Shown in pieces: positions 44,399-54,502 of a stretch of DNA of 64,000 bases (the first letter of the stretch is position 1; every line of letters starts with the position of its first letter). The notes under the pieces are model-generated. The model searched no databases, had not been told where the DNA came from, and worked only from the letters and a program-made list of their open reading frames with translations. Origin of the DNA: Shewanella japonica (GTDB taxonomy: Bacteria > Pseudomonadota > Gammaproteobacteria > Enterobacterales > Shewanellaceae); assembly GCF_002075795.1 (NCBI RefSeq), contig NZ_CP020472.1, positions 107,001 through 171,000 of the forward strand. The letters run 5' to 3'. A program made the translations under genes and the position numbers.

Positions 44399-46141
44399 AT
44401 GACAGAAATAGAAAGTTTAAAGCATAAACTGATTCAACAGCTTGGATGCATTTATAAAGATGTTGAGCTAACACAAAGTTATGATGAACTTGCTGATGTG
44501 TTGGTCGATATTATGCGCATTACTCAAGGTGGCTTTACTCCTCGACCATACAGTAATCATTGGTCTGAAAAAGATGTGGTAGTGATAACCTACGGCGACA
44601 GCATTATTGCAGCAGATCAAAAACCGTTAGCCACGTTATCCGACTTTATGGATACGCATCTTGAATGCATTAATGCGGTGCATATTCTGCCATTTTTTCC
44701 ATTTAGTTCGGATGATGGCTTTGCTGTTATCGATTACTCAAGCGTCAATGATGGCTTGGGTGATTGGTCTGATATTACCGCCATAGCGTCAAAGCGCAGA
44801 CTCATGTCTGATTTAGTCATCAATCATTGTTCTAGTCGAAGTGCTTGGTTTCAGAACTTTATCAAGGGTGAAGGTATTGGGCATGATTACTTTTTTACCG
44901 CCAATGTTGACGATGATTTATCTCAAGTGGTTCGCCCAAGAACCTCTGCGTTATTAAGGCCAACTCATACAAGTAAAGGCTGGCAGCATGTCTGGTGTAC
45001 CTTCAGTCATGATCAAGTGGATTTTGACTTTAGAAATCCACAAGTGCTTATCGAATTTACACGTATCATTAGGCAATACCTTGATGCCGGCGTGAATATT
45101 TTCCGCCTTGATGCCGTGGCATTCTTGTGGAAAATTGCCGGCACGAAATCAATTAACTTACCGCAAACCCATGAAGTGATCCGTTTATTACGCACTTTAA
45201 TAGAGCATGCTCAACAAGATGCAGTCGTGATCACCGAAACCAATATTCCCAATACTCAAAACCTGACTTATTTTGGCAACGCCAACGAAGCGCACTGTAT
45301 TTATAATTTCTCATTGCCGCCTTTACTGATTAATACTTTGATTACAGGAAGCTGTTTGTATTTAAAACGTTGGCAAATGAGCATGCCTCCAGCACAGGAT
45401 GGCACCACTTATTTTAACTTTATTGCTTCACATGATGGTGTGGGTTTAAGGCCTGTTGAAGGGATATTAGAGCAGGATGAAATTGACAGTCTAGTAGAAA
45501 CCATGGTGTTGTTTGGCGGTAAGATTTCCAGCCGAACGAGCGAAGATGGCCATAAAAAGCCCTATGAAATGAACATCGCACTCATCGATGCCTTGCAAGG
45601 TACAACGAAAGGCAAAGACCAATTTGGTTTAGCGCGCTTTACCTGTGCCCATGCCATTATGTTGGGGCTGGAAGGGATCCCTGGGATATATATTCATAGC
45701 TTACTGGGCACCGAAAATGATTATGAGAAACTGGCTAATACCTCTCATAATCGCTCTATTAATCGTCATCGCTGGGATGCAGAGCAACTGAATGGCTTGC
45801 TTGCCGATGACAATAGTACCCATGCTAAAGTGCTTGCTGCACTGACTAAGCTGATAACTATTCGAACCAATCAAGCTGCATTTAATCCCAATGCGACTCA
45901 ATTTACCTTGCACTTAGGGTTGCAGTTATTTGGCTTTTGGCGTCAGAGCCGCGATCGTAGACAGAGCATTTTTTGTATCAGTAATATTTCAGACCAACCG
46001 ATAGATTTACCCTTGGCCGAGCTGAACTTAATTGGTACCGAAACCTGGTTTGATTTGATTGACGGCGAAGTGATCCACGATATTACTGCTACGCAATTAT
46101 TAGAGCCTTACCAAACGGTTTGGATTAGTAACGTACCTTAA
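44399..46141 (+). CDS. Glucosylglycerate phosphorylase-like GH13_18 enzyme
   Basis: Glycoside-hydrolase family 13 subfamily 18 (sucrose-phosphorylase-like) enzyme of 580 residues. The barrel has the catalytic nucleophile Asp238 in [10 protein letters not shown], the acid/base Glu280 in VITETNIP and the transition-state Asp346 in [10 protein letters not shown]. Family members of this length include glucosylglycerate phosphorylases, which convert glucosylglycerate and phosphate to glucose 1-phosphate and glycerate. Its place after GpgS and the phosphatase supports that over sucrose phosphorylase. Cytoplasmic, no signal peptide. Confidence 0.85.
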   Translation: MTEIESLKHKLIQQLGCIYKDVELTQSYDELADVLVDIMRITQGGFTPRPYSNHWSEKDVVVITYGDSIIAADQKPLATLSDFMDTHLECINAVHILPFFPFSSDDGFAVIDYSSVNDGLGDWSDITAIASKRRLMSDLVINHCSSRSAWFQNFIKGEGIGHDYFFTANVDDDLSQVVRPRTSALLRPTHTSKGWQHVWCTFSHDQVDFDFRNPQVLIEFTRIIRQYLDAGVNIFRLDAVAFLWKIAGTKSINLPQTHEVIRLLRTLIEHAQQDAVVITETNIPNTQNLTYFGNANEAHCIYNFSLPPLLINTLITGSCLYLKRWQMSMPPAQDGTTYFNFIASHDGVGLRPVEGILEQDEIDSLVETMVLFGGKISSRTSEDGHKKPYEMNIALIDALQGTTKGKDQFGLARFTCAHAIMLGLEGIPGIYIHSLLGTENDYEKLANTSHNRSINRHRWDAEQLNGLLADDNSTHAKVLAALTKLITIRTNQAAFNPNATQFTLHLGLQLFGFWRQSRDRRQSIFCISNISDQPIDLPLAELNLIGTETWFDLIDGEVIHDITATQLLEPYQTVWISNVP

Positions 46142-46160
46142 CGATCAAAGCCTATTAACG

Positions 46161-46195
46161 AAAAATACAATGAGGCGAAGATGTGATTCGCCTCA
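46161..46195 (-). terminator. Terminator after the chemoreceptor gene
   Basis: TGAGGCGAA (46171-46179) and TTCGCCTCA (46187-46195) form a 9-bp stem. Read on the minus strand it is followed by TTGTATTTTT. It may also stop the plus-strand phosphorylase transcript. Confidence 0.7.
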
Positions 46196-46221
46196 ATGAG
46201 TTAGCGAGTACCTAAGTCGGC

Positions 46222-47676
46222 TTATGATTTAGCCAAACGATACTGTTTTAAAATATCATCTAATCCAACAGATGCTTGAGTGAGTTGGTTTGCAATGGTC
46301 ACTGAGCGATGTGATGTTTCATGTATCGTTTCTGCTTGGCTACGAATGTCATGCAGTTGCTGAGCAATATCACGAGAAGCTGCGCTTTGTTGCTCAGAAG
46401 ATGAAGCGATTTGCGAGCTCATATCAAACACATGGTTAATTGAAGTGACCATGCCATCAACATCTTCACCTACCGAGGCAATGGCTTGTTGCCCTTGCTC
46501 AGCTTGTTTAACAATGTCTTCAGTAATATGCGATAAGGTGCCCGTGTCTTTCTGTAATCCTTCTATCATGGTTTGTATTTCTACTGTCGCTTGCTGAGTG
46601 CGACTAGCCAAAGTACGTACTTCATCGGCAACGACAGCAAACCCACGACCTTGTTCACCCGCTCGTGCCGCTTCAATGGCAGCATTAAGCGCCAATAAGT
46701 TAGTTTGCTCTGAAATACTATTAATCGTGGTGACCACTTCACCAATATTGGCAGCAGCTTTTGATAGCTCATCAACAGAGATAGATGCCTGCGAGATGCG
46801 ACCTGTTAAAGTGCCAATACGATTGACGGCTTCACTGATTTGCACTTGGCTATTGTTGGCTTGCGATGAGCTTGTTTGAGTTTGTTCACTGGTACTGCTT
46901 GCATGGTGCGAGACAGCTTCAATCGCCGTGGTCATTTGCGACATCGCCACCGATACCGTATCTAAAAAGTTATGTTGATACTCAGTAAGTTGCTCACTTT
47001 GCTGCGCTTGCTGATTAAATTCTTGTGCAGCATTAGACAAGGTTTTCGCATTGGCTGCAATGGCGGTCACCATTTCGCTCATGTTATCGGCACTGCGATC
47101 AATTTCTCGGGCAATAAGACTGAAATCATCCGTACCAAAAAAATTAAGGCGGCAGGTTAAGTCACCTTCAGCAAGACGTTTGATGGCAACATACATGTCC
47201 CATAGTCCGCCACCTAACGAAGTCGAAATCCAATAACACAGTAGGTACAGAGGCAATAAACCGGCAAGTGCCCAAATCAGCATGCTGCTTGCGCTGGATA
47301 AGGGTTCTGCCTCTAATTTAGCGACATTCACTGTTAGAATTAACGCTGAGTTATTGACGGGGGCGCTTACGGTAATGTTGTCTTGATAGCGTGTAGCCTG
47401 AGTTAATTGGCCAACTTTTGCATCAATGAGATGAGCGAAATCAACTAATGCTTGATCATCAAGCCCTTGAGCTTGAGCGCTTTGTGCAAAAGCATTGACT
47501 CTGGATTGAGCGAATTGCTCTGAACTGTATTCAATTTGATTGGTGTAATTGACGTATTGAGTCATAGCTATAGCGGCGGTAATCGCGGTGACAAGAGCGC
47601 ATATAACCCAAAACTTACCGTTTAAACTGAGCTTAATGAGTACAGCATCTACTTTACGAAAGCTAATTTGTTTCAT
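46222..47676 (-). CDS. Methyl-accepting chemotaxis protein
   Basis: Chemoreceptor of 484 residues. ATG 47676 has AAAGGA nine bases upstream and is preferred to the ATG seven codons earlier. One helix near 25-45 and another near 140-160 bracket a small periplasmic domain of about 95 residues, too short for a dCache. A HAMP domain follows (about 165-215), and then the cytoplasmic signalling hairpin with the conserved tip [20 protein letters not shown] and [14 protein letters not shown]. The ligand is unknown. No CheW-binding pentapeptide for CheR is seen at the C terminus. Confidence 0.93.
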   Translation of the reverse strand: MKQISFRKVDAVLIKLSLNGKFWVICALVTAITAAIAMTQYVNYTNQIEYSSEQFAQSRVNAFAQSAQAQGLDDQALVDFAHLIDAKVGQLTQATRYQDNITVSAPVNNSALILTVNVAKLEAEPLSSASSMLIWALAGLLPLYLLCYWISTSLGGGLWDMYVAIKRLAEGDLTCRLNFFGTDDFSLIAREIDRSADNMSEMVTAIAANAKTLSNAAQEFNQQAQQSEQLTEYQHNFLDTVSVAMSQMTTAIEAVSHHASSTSEQTQTSSSQANNSQVQISEAVNRIGTLTGRISQASISVDELSKAAANIGEVVTTINSISEQTNLLALNAAIEAARAGEQGRGFAVVADEVRTLASRTQQATVEIQTMIEGLQKDTGTLSHITEDIVKQAEQGQQAIASVGEDVDGMVTSINHVFDMSSQIASSSEQQSAASRDIAQQLHDIRSQAETIHETSHRSVTIANQLTQASVGLDDILKQYRLAKS

Positions 47677-48283
47677 GTCGAGCATTCCTTTAGTCAAAGC
47701 AACAATCTAGCCCTGACATTAAGTTGCAAATGCGGTCAGTGCCTATAATATATTCTGTAAATTATATTGATAATTTAATTCATCAATACAAAGTGTTACA
47801 TGTAATAAGCTGGCATGTTACCGAGTATTACCAGTGAATAAATCGAGACAGATCTCAGTCTGACAGTCACTGATTGTTTTTTATCTTTTTTTAGCGATTT
47901 ATCTGTTGATTAATTTCACGTTACATCACCAATCAAACCTAATTAATTGGTAGAGCTAAATGAGGTGACATAAACACATTGTTTATTGGCACTGATAAAA
48001 GAGATATCGGCGCAGATAACAAAAAGTTTAGCGAGAAGTGCTGTGTCATTGGGCTAATAATGTCATGCCAAATAGCGAGCGATAGTCACTAACGTTATGT
48101 TATTTACCGCTGTTTTCCTCTATGTAAATTATTGATGTGAATGTTTGATTTTGCGATGAATGCCGAGTTTATTTTGTGCCGAAAAGCATAGTGTAAGCGA
48201 CTGAGAATATTGTAACGGCATGAATCAATAGTGATTAATGCCAAATCATTGACCTTAAAATATTAACTTGTGAGCGAATCAAC
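47677..48283. other. Long intergenic region
   Basis: About 600 bases between the divergent chemoreceptor and ModA-like genes. I see no ORF above 25 codons, no RNA gene, and no strong inverted repeat. A ModE-type box was sought in front of the ModA-like gene and not found. Confidence 0.5.
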
Positions 48284-49081
48284 ATGAAAAAATGGTTAGT
48301 CACCTTAGCTGTAATGAGCAGCTTCTCAGCGAGTACGGTTGCCGCTGAGACAGTAGAGTTTAGAGCTGCAGGAAGTTTAAAGACGGCAATGACGGAAGTC
48401 GTTGCTCAATATCAAGAACAATATGATGTAGCAGTGGCGTCGCAGTTTGCCCCATCTGGATTATTACGTAAGCGAATTGAACAAGGCGAGCATGTCGATT
48501 TGTATGCCTCTGCAAACATGAAACACCCAACGACTCTTAATAAAGCTGATAAAGCAGGGCCTGTAGTGCGATTTGCTGGCAATAAGCTCTGTGCCATTGC
48601 CCAGCAAAATGTCTCACTTACCAGTGAGCAGTTATTGGATAAAATGCTAAGCAAGGATATTAGAGTGGGCACATCGACACCCAAAGCGGATCCTGCGGGT
48701 GATTATGCTTGGAAGTTATTTGCCAAAGCTGAACAGTTACAAACTGGTGCAGAGCAAACATTACAACAAAAAGCGTTACAGCTAACAGGTGGTGAACACT
48801 CAGCTAAAGCGCCTGAAGGGCGTAACCCTTACGGTTGGGTAATGGAAAATAATCAGGCAGATATCTTCTTAACCTACTGTACCAATGCGGTATTGGCACA
48901 AAAAGAAGTGCCAGCGTTACAAATTATTAGCGTGCCAGAAGCATTATCTGTTGGCGCACAATATGGGCTAACGCTTGTGAATGGGGCTAACCCAGATGCC
49001 GCTGGTTTAGCGCACTTTATTTTATCATCGGATGGCCAAGAAATTTTGGCTAAATACGGTTTTGATACCCCATTAAAATAG
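48284..49081 (+). CDS. ModA-like substrate-binding protein, orphan
   Basis: Exported type-2 binding protein of 265 residues, similar to molybdate-binding ModA. The signal peptide ends at VAA-ET (residue 21). ModA-like features are FRAAGSLKTAM, ASQFAPSGLLRKRIEQG, VDLYASANMKHP and RVGTSTPKADPAGDY, where Ser/Gly-rich loops bind the oxyanion. No permease or ATPase genes flank it. It may serve a transporter elsewhere or act on a different ligand (tungstate, sulfate, an organic acid). Confidence 0.82.
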   Translation: MKKWLVTLAVMSSFSASTVAAETVEFRAAGSLKTAMTEVVAQYQEQYDVAVASQFAPSGLLRKRIEQGEHVDLYASANMKHPTTLNKADKAGPVVRFAGNKLCAIAQQNVSLTSEQLLDKMLSKDIRVGTSTPKADPAGDYAWKLFAKAEQLQTGAEQTLQQKALQLTGGEHSAKAPEGRNPYGWVMENNQADIFLTYCTNAVLAQKEVPALQIISVPEALSVGAQYGLTLVNGANPDAAGLAHFILSSDGQEILAKYGFDTPLK

Positions 49082-49125
49082 TGATTTTAGGCCAGTATCG
49101 CTGGCCTAAATCAAGCGTTTTAGCT

Positions 49126-51063
49126 TTATACGACACTCAGTTTCGAGCTTGATGTCATTCGTATCTGAGTGTTGCTCGTCGTTGTCGCATCATATTGTAT
49201 AACCTGATTTCGCCCCGCTTTTTTTGCTCTATACATGGCGATATCAGCATGTTTATAGGCTAAGGTTGCATCGTCTTTTACTTTAGTGACTCCACCACTA
49301 ATGGTGAAAGGGAACTGCGAATTGGCATCAATAATACGGCAAAGTCGATTAAGCACAGCCTCAGCTTGAGCAGCTGAGGTGTGTGGCATTAACACTGCAA
49401 ACTCTTCTCCACCAATGCGAGCGACAATGTCTGTCTCACGGCATTGCTGATTTAAAAAATGGGCTAACTTTTGCAATGCAACATCACCTGCATCGTGTCC
49501 ATGCTTATCATTGATGACTTTAAAATGGTCTATATCGATGATCCCTAAACATGCTTGGTAATCAGGGTAACGTTTAGTATAAACCGTGAGATTATCTAGC
49601 TCCTTGTCAAACTTACGACGATTCCAGACTCCGGTTAAAGGATCCGACTCACTTTGGTTTCGTAACTCTTCTTCAAGCAGTTTTCGTTGCGTAATATCGA
49701 TAAAGGTAATCACGTACTTTTTGACTTGCCCTATGTTGTTTTTTAACGTTTGTATTCGGGTTATCAGCGTATATTGCAGGCCTGATTTGTTATGACCGAC
49801 AATCTCACCTTTCCATAAGTCATCCTTTTCTAATTGTATTTTTATGGCGGCAACTTGATGCTCATTGAGCGACAGGTTTAATTGATACAGTGATTTATTG
49901 AGTAGTTGTTTTTGGGTATAACCCGAAACCCGCACAAACTCTTGATTCACTTTTATTAATGCAAACTGTGGATTAGTAATAATCACGCCCGCAACACCAT
50001 TAAAAGCGGCTTCAATCAATTGGCTGTTAGCCAATTCATTTTCATGCTGGTTGTATAATTTGAAAATGTAGCCACAAATACCCGCAATCAGTAGCAAAAT
50101 GAGTAAGCCATTCACCAGCAGGTGTTGTTTTTGTTGTTGCACATAAGGTGAATCTGTCGGGCTCGATATAACAATATACTGGCCAAGTGGGCTGTAGGCC
50201 TCTCCAAGGGATAGCCTTGCATAAGAGTAGACTGCATCATCTTGAGTTAGGCGGCCATTTTCAGACGATTGAATTTGCTTCCATAAATTAGGCATAAGCT
50301 CAGCCAAGCTAGAGCCAGCTTTGTTATGAAGTAAATTATCTAATGTTTCATTAGGTTGATCGCTTGCAAGTAAGTGGCCTTGATGTTCAAATATTTTTGT
50401 CACGACATTATCTTGATGAAGCCCATCAATGGCGCTTAGCATGTTAGAAATGCTCAGGTTTATCACCATAAACCCTTGACGTTTTTGTTGGTGATAAACA
50501 GGCGAGATGATACGCATGCTTGCTTGAATAGGTTGTGATAACTCACCATTTTCAATTTCTAAGTCGACAGGCCAAGTACCAACTTCACCTTGTTTTAGCT
50601 GCTTTGCATACACAAAATACGGGCGTTGAGACTTGTTTTGTAATTGCGCTGTAGGCACTCGCAAGGGTTGAACACCTAGGTTATTAACCCTAATTAGTTC
50701 AATACCATCATTGTTGATATAACGAATCTGCGAATATATGGCTTCATTTTTTGCCACAAAATAAAACATATTCTCAAGCGTATCGCGGCTGCTCTGACTA
50801 GGCTGCTCAGTAAATTTCATGATCTGTGGGCTCGTAGTGAGCTTTTTGATGATGTCATCAACGCCCTCAATAACAGCTGCGAGCTTGTCTGTTGAAAATG
50901 TTAATCGCTGACTGTGCTTGTCATTGATACGCTTCATTTCGTCATTTTCAATTTTTTGGTACTGATTAAATATGTAAAAACCCACACTGATACTGAACAT
51001 CAATATGACACTAAAAATCAGCTTGAATACGCGAATATTTTTTCTTCGTTGAGTTTGTTGCAT
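49126..51063 (-). CDS. Diguanylate cyclase with dCache-like, PAS and GGDEF domains
   Basis: Predicted membrane c-di-GMP synthase of 645 residues. Two helices (about 12-30 and 310-330) enclose a large periplasmic sensor of dCache type. A PAS domain follows (about 345-450), which may bind a small ligand or cofactor. The GGDEF domain (about 480-630) has the active-site GGEEF and the inhibitory RETD I-site five residues upstream, so feedback inhibition is expected. Monocistronic. Confidence 0.9.
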   Translation of the reverse strand: MQQTQRRKNIRVFKLIFSVILMFSISVGFYIFNQYQKIENDEMKRINDKHSQRLTFSTDKLAAVIEGVDDIIKKLTTSPQIMKFTEQPSQSSRDTLENMFYFVAKNEAIYSQIRYINNDGIELIRVNNLGVQPLRVPTAQLQNKSQRPYFVYAKQLKQGEVGTWPVDLEIENGELSQPIQASMRIISPVYHQQKRQGFMVINLSISNMLSAIDGLHQDNVVTKIFEHQGHLLASDQPNETLDNLLHNKAGSSLAELMPNLWKQIQSSENGRLTQDDAVYSYARLSLGEAYSPLGQYIVISSPTDSPYVQQQKQHLLVNGLLILLLIAGICGYIFKLYNQHENELANSQLIEAAFNGVAGVIITNPQFALIKVNQEFVRVSGYTQKQLLNKSLYQLNLSLNEHQVAAIKIQLEKDDLWKGEIVGHNKSGLQYTLITRIQTLKNNIGQVKKYVITFIDITQRKLLEEELRNQSESDPLTGVWNRRKFDKELDNLTVYTKRYPDYQACLGIIDIDHFKVINDKHGHDAGDVALQKLAHFLNQQCRETDIVARIGGEEFAVLMPHTSAAQAEAVLNRLCRIIDANSQFPFTISGGVTKVKDDATLAYKHADIAMYRAKKAGRNQVIQYDATTTSNTQIRMTSSSKLSVV

Positions 51064-51547
51064 AAGCCTACTTAGATGATAAAAAGTTGATAATCAATAT
51101 GGCAGCACGTCACCAAACAGCCGCTCTTGGGTGATAACTAGCTTAATAAAAGTCGTAATTAAAGAGTTACCATTTAATGCCACAGAGCCTTGTTACGACT
51201 TTTTATTGAGGCTGATGACGCTGTAGTTTTAAACAATGACGCAAGGAAGGAGAGTCAGGTAAGCGTTATAAGATGATGTTTTTAAATGTTTAATGATAAT
51301 TGTAAAGTGTGATTTTAATCAAAGAGTACTATTGCACTAACGTGGTGAGCTGGGTAATCTAAGTTAAGAAACATATTGTCATTCGAGACGTGAAGGATTG
51401 CTATCGAGTACGTGAAAAGGAGCTTTCAGATTTATCCTTACACCAGCTTTTGCATATTCCTGTCATAAACTCTGCTTAATATGCCTTCGATAACCACAAC
51501 AACTCTAAAAGAAAAGTGCCTAAATCAGGCAAATAAGGATTGCAAAA
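51064..51547. other. Intergenic region with long hairpin
   Basis: About 480 bases between divergent genes. The main structure is the inverted repeat given at 51145-51207; the rest shows only presumed promoters. Confidence 0.4.
51145..51207. repeat. Inverted repeat (long hairpin)
   Basis: AATAAAAGTCGTAA (51145-51158) pairs with TTACGACTTTTTATT (51193-51207) with one bulged base, around a 34-nt loop. The T and A runs at its ends make it terminator-like in both directions, though it lies in a divergent promoter region. Confidence 0.5.
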
Positions 51548-51898
51548 ATGAGTGAAGAAACAACATTACAAACTCAAGAAGTGAGTCAAGACTCTAAAAA
51601 TTTGGCACTACTTTGTTGGATAGGCACCATCTTTTTTGGTTTTATTCCTGGTTTGGTTTTATATCTCGTCAAGACTGATGATGAATATGTTCGCCAGCAA
51701 GCAAAAGAATCGTTAAACCTCTCGATCACCGTTATCATTGGTTACTTTATTTCAAGCCTTCTATTTATTATCGTTATTGGCATGTTGACCATGTTTGCTG
51801 TTGGGATATTTAACTTAGTGTTTTGCATTTTAGGTGCGATTGCGGCATCAAAAGCAGAAGACTTTAAAGTGCCTTATATCTTACGTTTAATTAAATAA
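51548..51898 (+). CDS. DUF4870-type small membrane protein
   Basis: A 116-residue membrane protein with three helices (about 24-45, 58-80, 82-105) after a Gln/Ser-rich cytoplasmic start. LVKTDDEYVRQQAKESLN (the polar loop before helix 2) and FCILGAIAASKAEDFKVPY are typical of DUF4870 proteins. AAGGA precedes the ATG. The role is unknown. A terminator follows, and a Bax-inhibitor-like gene starts 107 bases later. Confidence 0.82.
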   Translation: MSEETTLQTQEVSQDSKNLALLCWIGTIFFGFIPGLVLYLVKTDDEYVRQQAKESLNLSITVIIGYFISSLLFIIVIGMLTMFAVGIFNLVFCILGAIAASKAEDFKVPYILRLIK

Positions 51899-51930
51899 AC
51901 GTCACTGGGTCAGTATGACCAGAAAGGCTC

Positions 51931-51960
51931 AATGACGAAAGCTGCGCTTTCGTCATTTTT
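51931..51960 (+). terminator. Terminator after the DUF4870 gene
   Basis: AATGACGAAAGC, loop TGC, GCTTTCGTCATT, then TTT: a 12-bp perfect stem. Confidence 0.9.
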
Positions 51961-52005
51961 ATTTGAACGTAAGTTGAAGAATGATTGAGTGACAAGGAAA
52001 ACTAA

Positions 52006-52662
52006 GTGGAAACAAATGTATTTGATCGAACATATACCACAGACAAGATTATCAGTGGGCCATTATACAATTTATTGATTGGGTTAACCCTATGCTGGGG
52101 CTTTGGCATTAACTGGTGGATGGTGACTAATATTTCCCCAGAAGCCATTGAATCTGTTAATTCTTGGGTATTTTTTATTGGTTACTTTGCATCATGTTTT
52201 TTAGGTATTTACCTATTTTCATCGTCAGATAAACCTGTGGTGAGCTTTATTGGCTACAACTTCGTGGTCGTGCCATTTGGTTTCATTATTAACTTGGTTG
52301 TGAGTCAATATGACGCTGCACTCGTGTCTGAAGCCATTCGTATTACTGGGTTAGTGACTATTGCAATGATGTGTTTAGGCACATTGTTCCCTGCTTTTTT
52401 CAGTAAAATTGCCGGAGCGTTAACCATTGCGCTGCTGTTGGTTATCGTCATCGAATTAATTGAAATTTATGTCTTTGGGATCCACCATGGCATATTAGAT
52501 TGGATAGTCGTGCTGATCTTTTGTGGCTATATTGGCTACGACTGGGGGCGCGCAAATCAAATTCCTAAAACAGTTGATAACGCGATAGATAGCGCTGCAG
52601 CCTTGTATATGGACATCATTAATTTATTCCTAAGAATTTTACGTATTTTAGGTCGCAAGTAA
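52006..52662 (+). CDS. Bax inhibitor-1-like membrane protein
   Basis: Integral membrane protein of 218 residues and about seven helices. It resembles the BI-1/YccA family, most clearly at the C-terminal end, where YDWGRANQIP is followed by DNAIDSAAALYMDIINLFL and RILRILGRK; the Asp-rich region is the calcium- or pH-sensing site in that family. The start is GTG with AAGGA nine bases before. The function in bacteria is poorly defined (calcium leak or protease regulation). A terminator follows it. Confidence 0.78.
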   Translation: METNVFDRTYTTDKIISGPLYNLLIGLTLCWGFGINWWMVTNISPEAIESVNSWVFFIGYFASCFLGIYLFSSSDKPVVSFIGYNFVVVPFGFIINLVVSQYDAALVSEAIRITGLVTIAMMCLGTLFPAFFSKIAGALTIALLLVIVIELIEIYVFGIHHGILDWIVVLIFCGYIGYDWGRANQIPKTVDNAIDSAAALYMDIINLFLRILRILGRK

Positions 52663-52684
52663 GTGCTCATTAGGCGTTAACATT

Positions 52685-52710
52685 AAAGAGCCGTGAGGCT
52701 CTTTTTTTTG
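52685..52710 (+). terminator. Terminator after the Bax-inhibitor-like gene
   Basis: AAAGAGCC, loop GTGA, GGCTCTTT, then a run of T. Confidence 0.88.
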
Positions 52711-52736
52711 TCTCAATTAATATAGGGAAAGTATCA

Positions 52737-53258
52737 TTGAAACTCGTTAAACCCAGTGCAGAATACCAATCCAGTTATCTTGCTTATATTGCAGAACTAG
52801 CCGATGAAGAGCGTTATCCTTTTCCACTGGATTTTGAACATCAAGATTTTGAAGCCATGTTGCAAAAAATTCAGAACTTTGCTGATGGGGTTAACTTGCC
52901 TCAAGGTTATGTCGCCAGCGAAACCTATTGGTTAGTTGATGAGGCTGAGTTAGTTGGTGTCGCCAATTTACGCTTGCGGTTAAATGACGCTATTAGACAT
53001 TGTGGCGGGCACATTGGCTTGGGCATTCGTCCAAGTTATAGAGGTCAAGGCTTAGGGGCTGAACTCATGGGGCTGGTTATTGCTAAGGCAAAACTCAAAG
53101 GCATTAATGAGCTACACATTCATTGCTATAAGCACAATGTCGCTTCAGCAAAAATGATTATGGTAAATGGCGGGGTACTAGCCTCAGAGATATCATTGTC
53201 AGACGATCAGAGCTCAGATAACGCTGCGGCAATAATACAGCGTTATCGAGTGGTTTGA
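52737..53258 (+). CDS. GNAT family N-acetyltransferase
   Basis: Acetyl-CoA-dependent acetyltransferase of 173 residues. The GNAT core is visible as HIGLGIRPSYRGQGLGAELMGLVI (motif A, with the Arg/Gln-x-x-Gly-x-Gly/Ala acetyl-CoA loop) and LHIHCYKHNVASAKMIMVNGGV (motif B). The start is TTG with AGGGA nine bases upstream. The substrate cannot be predicted. It converges with the FMN reductase gene, with just 5 bases between stops. Confidence 0.85.
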   Translation: MKLVKPSAEYQSSYLAYIAELADEERYPFPLDFEHQDFEAMLQKIQNFADGVNLPQGYVASETYWLVDEAELVGVANLRLRLNDAIRHCGGHIGLGIRPSYRGQGLGAELMGLVIAKAKLKGINELHIHCYKHNVASAKMIMVNGGVLASEISLSDDQSSDNAAAIIQRYRVV

Positions 53259-53263
53259 GTGAC

Positions 53264-53803
53264 TTAGCTAACTAATTGAACCACAGCTTGATTCAGTTCT
53301 GCGACAAGTTCTGCATTGGTTAACTGACCTTTCTCGGTATCAAAGTTTTGATAAAAGCTAGGGACTGACATCGAGCCTTTGACCTCAGCGGCAAAGTAAG
53401 GGGCTGAACCTGTTGCCGCTGCAAGTACTGTACTCGCGCCGCCTGGGCCAGGCGAGGTGGCCAGTAGTAATGTTGGCTTACCCTGAAAAACTTTTTGATC
53501 AATGCGTGATGTCCAATCAAATAGGTTTTTATATGCTGCGGTGTATGAGCCGTTATGCTCTGCAAATGAAATAACAATAGCATCCGCATGACCAATTTTG
53601 TTGAAAAAAGCTTTAGCCAAGTCTGGCTGACCCAATTCTTTCTCACGGTCTTCACTGAATAATGGTATTTCGTAGTCATTGATATCGAGCAATTCAACTT
53701 CGGCATTATCAACTAATGTCGCGGCATGGTTAGCCGCATATTGTGCGAGTTGTTTATTAATGGAATGACGACTGCTGCTTGCTGCAAATGCTAAAATTTT
53801 CAT
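53264..53803 (-). CDS. NADPH-dependent FMN reductase family protein
   Basis: Flavodoxin-fold reductase of 179 residues. The phosphate-binding loop is FAASSSRHSINKQLA at the N terminus, and PGPGGASTVL near residue 118 binds the flavin. SFAEHNGSYTAAYKNLFDW matches the dimer interface of NAD(P)H-dependent FMN reductases such as ArsH/ChrR-like quinone reductases. Cytoplasmic. Possible roles include quinone, chromate or azo-dye reduction; none is proved by sequence. Confidence 0.85.
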   Translation of the reverse strand: MKILAFAASSSRHSINKQLAQYAANHAATLVDNAEVELLDINDYEIPLFSEDREKELGQPDLAKAFFNKIGHADAIVISFAEHNGSYTAAYKNLFDWTSRIDQKVFQGKPTLLLATSPGPGGASTVLAAATGSAPYFAAEVKGSMSVPSFYQNFDTEKGQLTNAELVAELNQAVVQLVS

Positions 53804-53893
53804 GTTATTGCCTTAGGCTCTTTAAGCCAGAATAAGTCAGTTAAAACAAAATGTATGTTGGGGTAAATTACTCGTATTTATTAATGTTTAACA

Positions 53894-54292
53894 TTAATTT
53901 ACGTGCTTGTATTCAATAAATTCGATGACATTTTTGTCAGGATCTCGAATGAAGAATGAACGTCCATTAATGTGCTGCATTAGTTCACCACTGAGTGGAA
54001 TGTTGCGTTTGCTTAATTGCTCAATCATGACGTCAGCATCATTAACTTCTAACGCAATATGGGTATAGCCAGTGTGTTTAGTGGGAATATCCATTAGTAC
54101 ATTCGTGTCAGTTTGTGCGGCATTCAAAATAAAATTAATGTTGATACCACTCGGGTGTTCGACAATCGCTACTGGCTCTGGCCCTAATGGACCAGCCACA
54201 TAATTAAATCCAAGTTGCGCGTAAAATGCTTTAGCAATATCAAGGTCCTTTACGCGTAACCCATAATGATTAATTCGAGTGATCTGTTCCAT
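53894..54292 (-). CDS. VOC-family (glyoxalase/dioxygenase-fold) protein
   Basis: Small metal-dependent VOC-superfamily protein of 132 residues from ATG 54292, which has AAGGA seven bases upstream. Two beta-alpha-beta-beta-beta modules are visible: RINHYGLRVKDLDIAKAFY, and GYTHIALEVNDADVMIEQL, with metal ligands His (INHYGL), His (YTHIAL) and Glu (NVIEFIEY). No specific reaction can be read. It is divergent from the LysR gene and is probably its target. Confidence 0.83.
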   Translation of the reverse strand: MEQITRINHYGLRVKDLDIAKAFYAQLGFNYVAGPLGPEPVAIVEHPSGININFILNAAQTDTNVLMDIPTKHTGYTHIALEVNDADVMIEQLSKRNIPLSGELMQHINGRSFFIRDPDKNVIEFIEYKHVN

Positions 54293-54502
54293 GATTATTT
54301 CCTTATAGTTAACCACTTAAAGGCTTGAGCCCTCGTGCGTTGATGTGGTTACTTTAGCGATATCACGGCGTGGGATTAAGTAGGTATAAGGTAAATGATT
54401 ATTTCCATATGACTTGTAATTCTGGGTTATATTGAAAATTGGTGTTACTTTGGAATGAATGTCGACCTGTGTGTCTGGCTAATTTGATGGAGAGAGTGAC
54501 AT

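Noticed and set aside
48000..48283. ModE box before the ModA-like gene
   Set aside because: No CGNTATA-type palindrome with proper spacing; only a loose TAACGTTA word.
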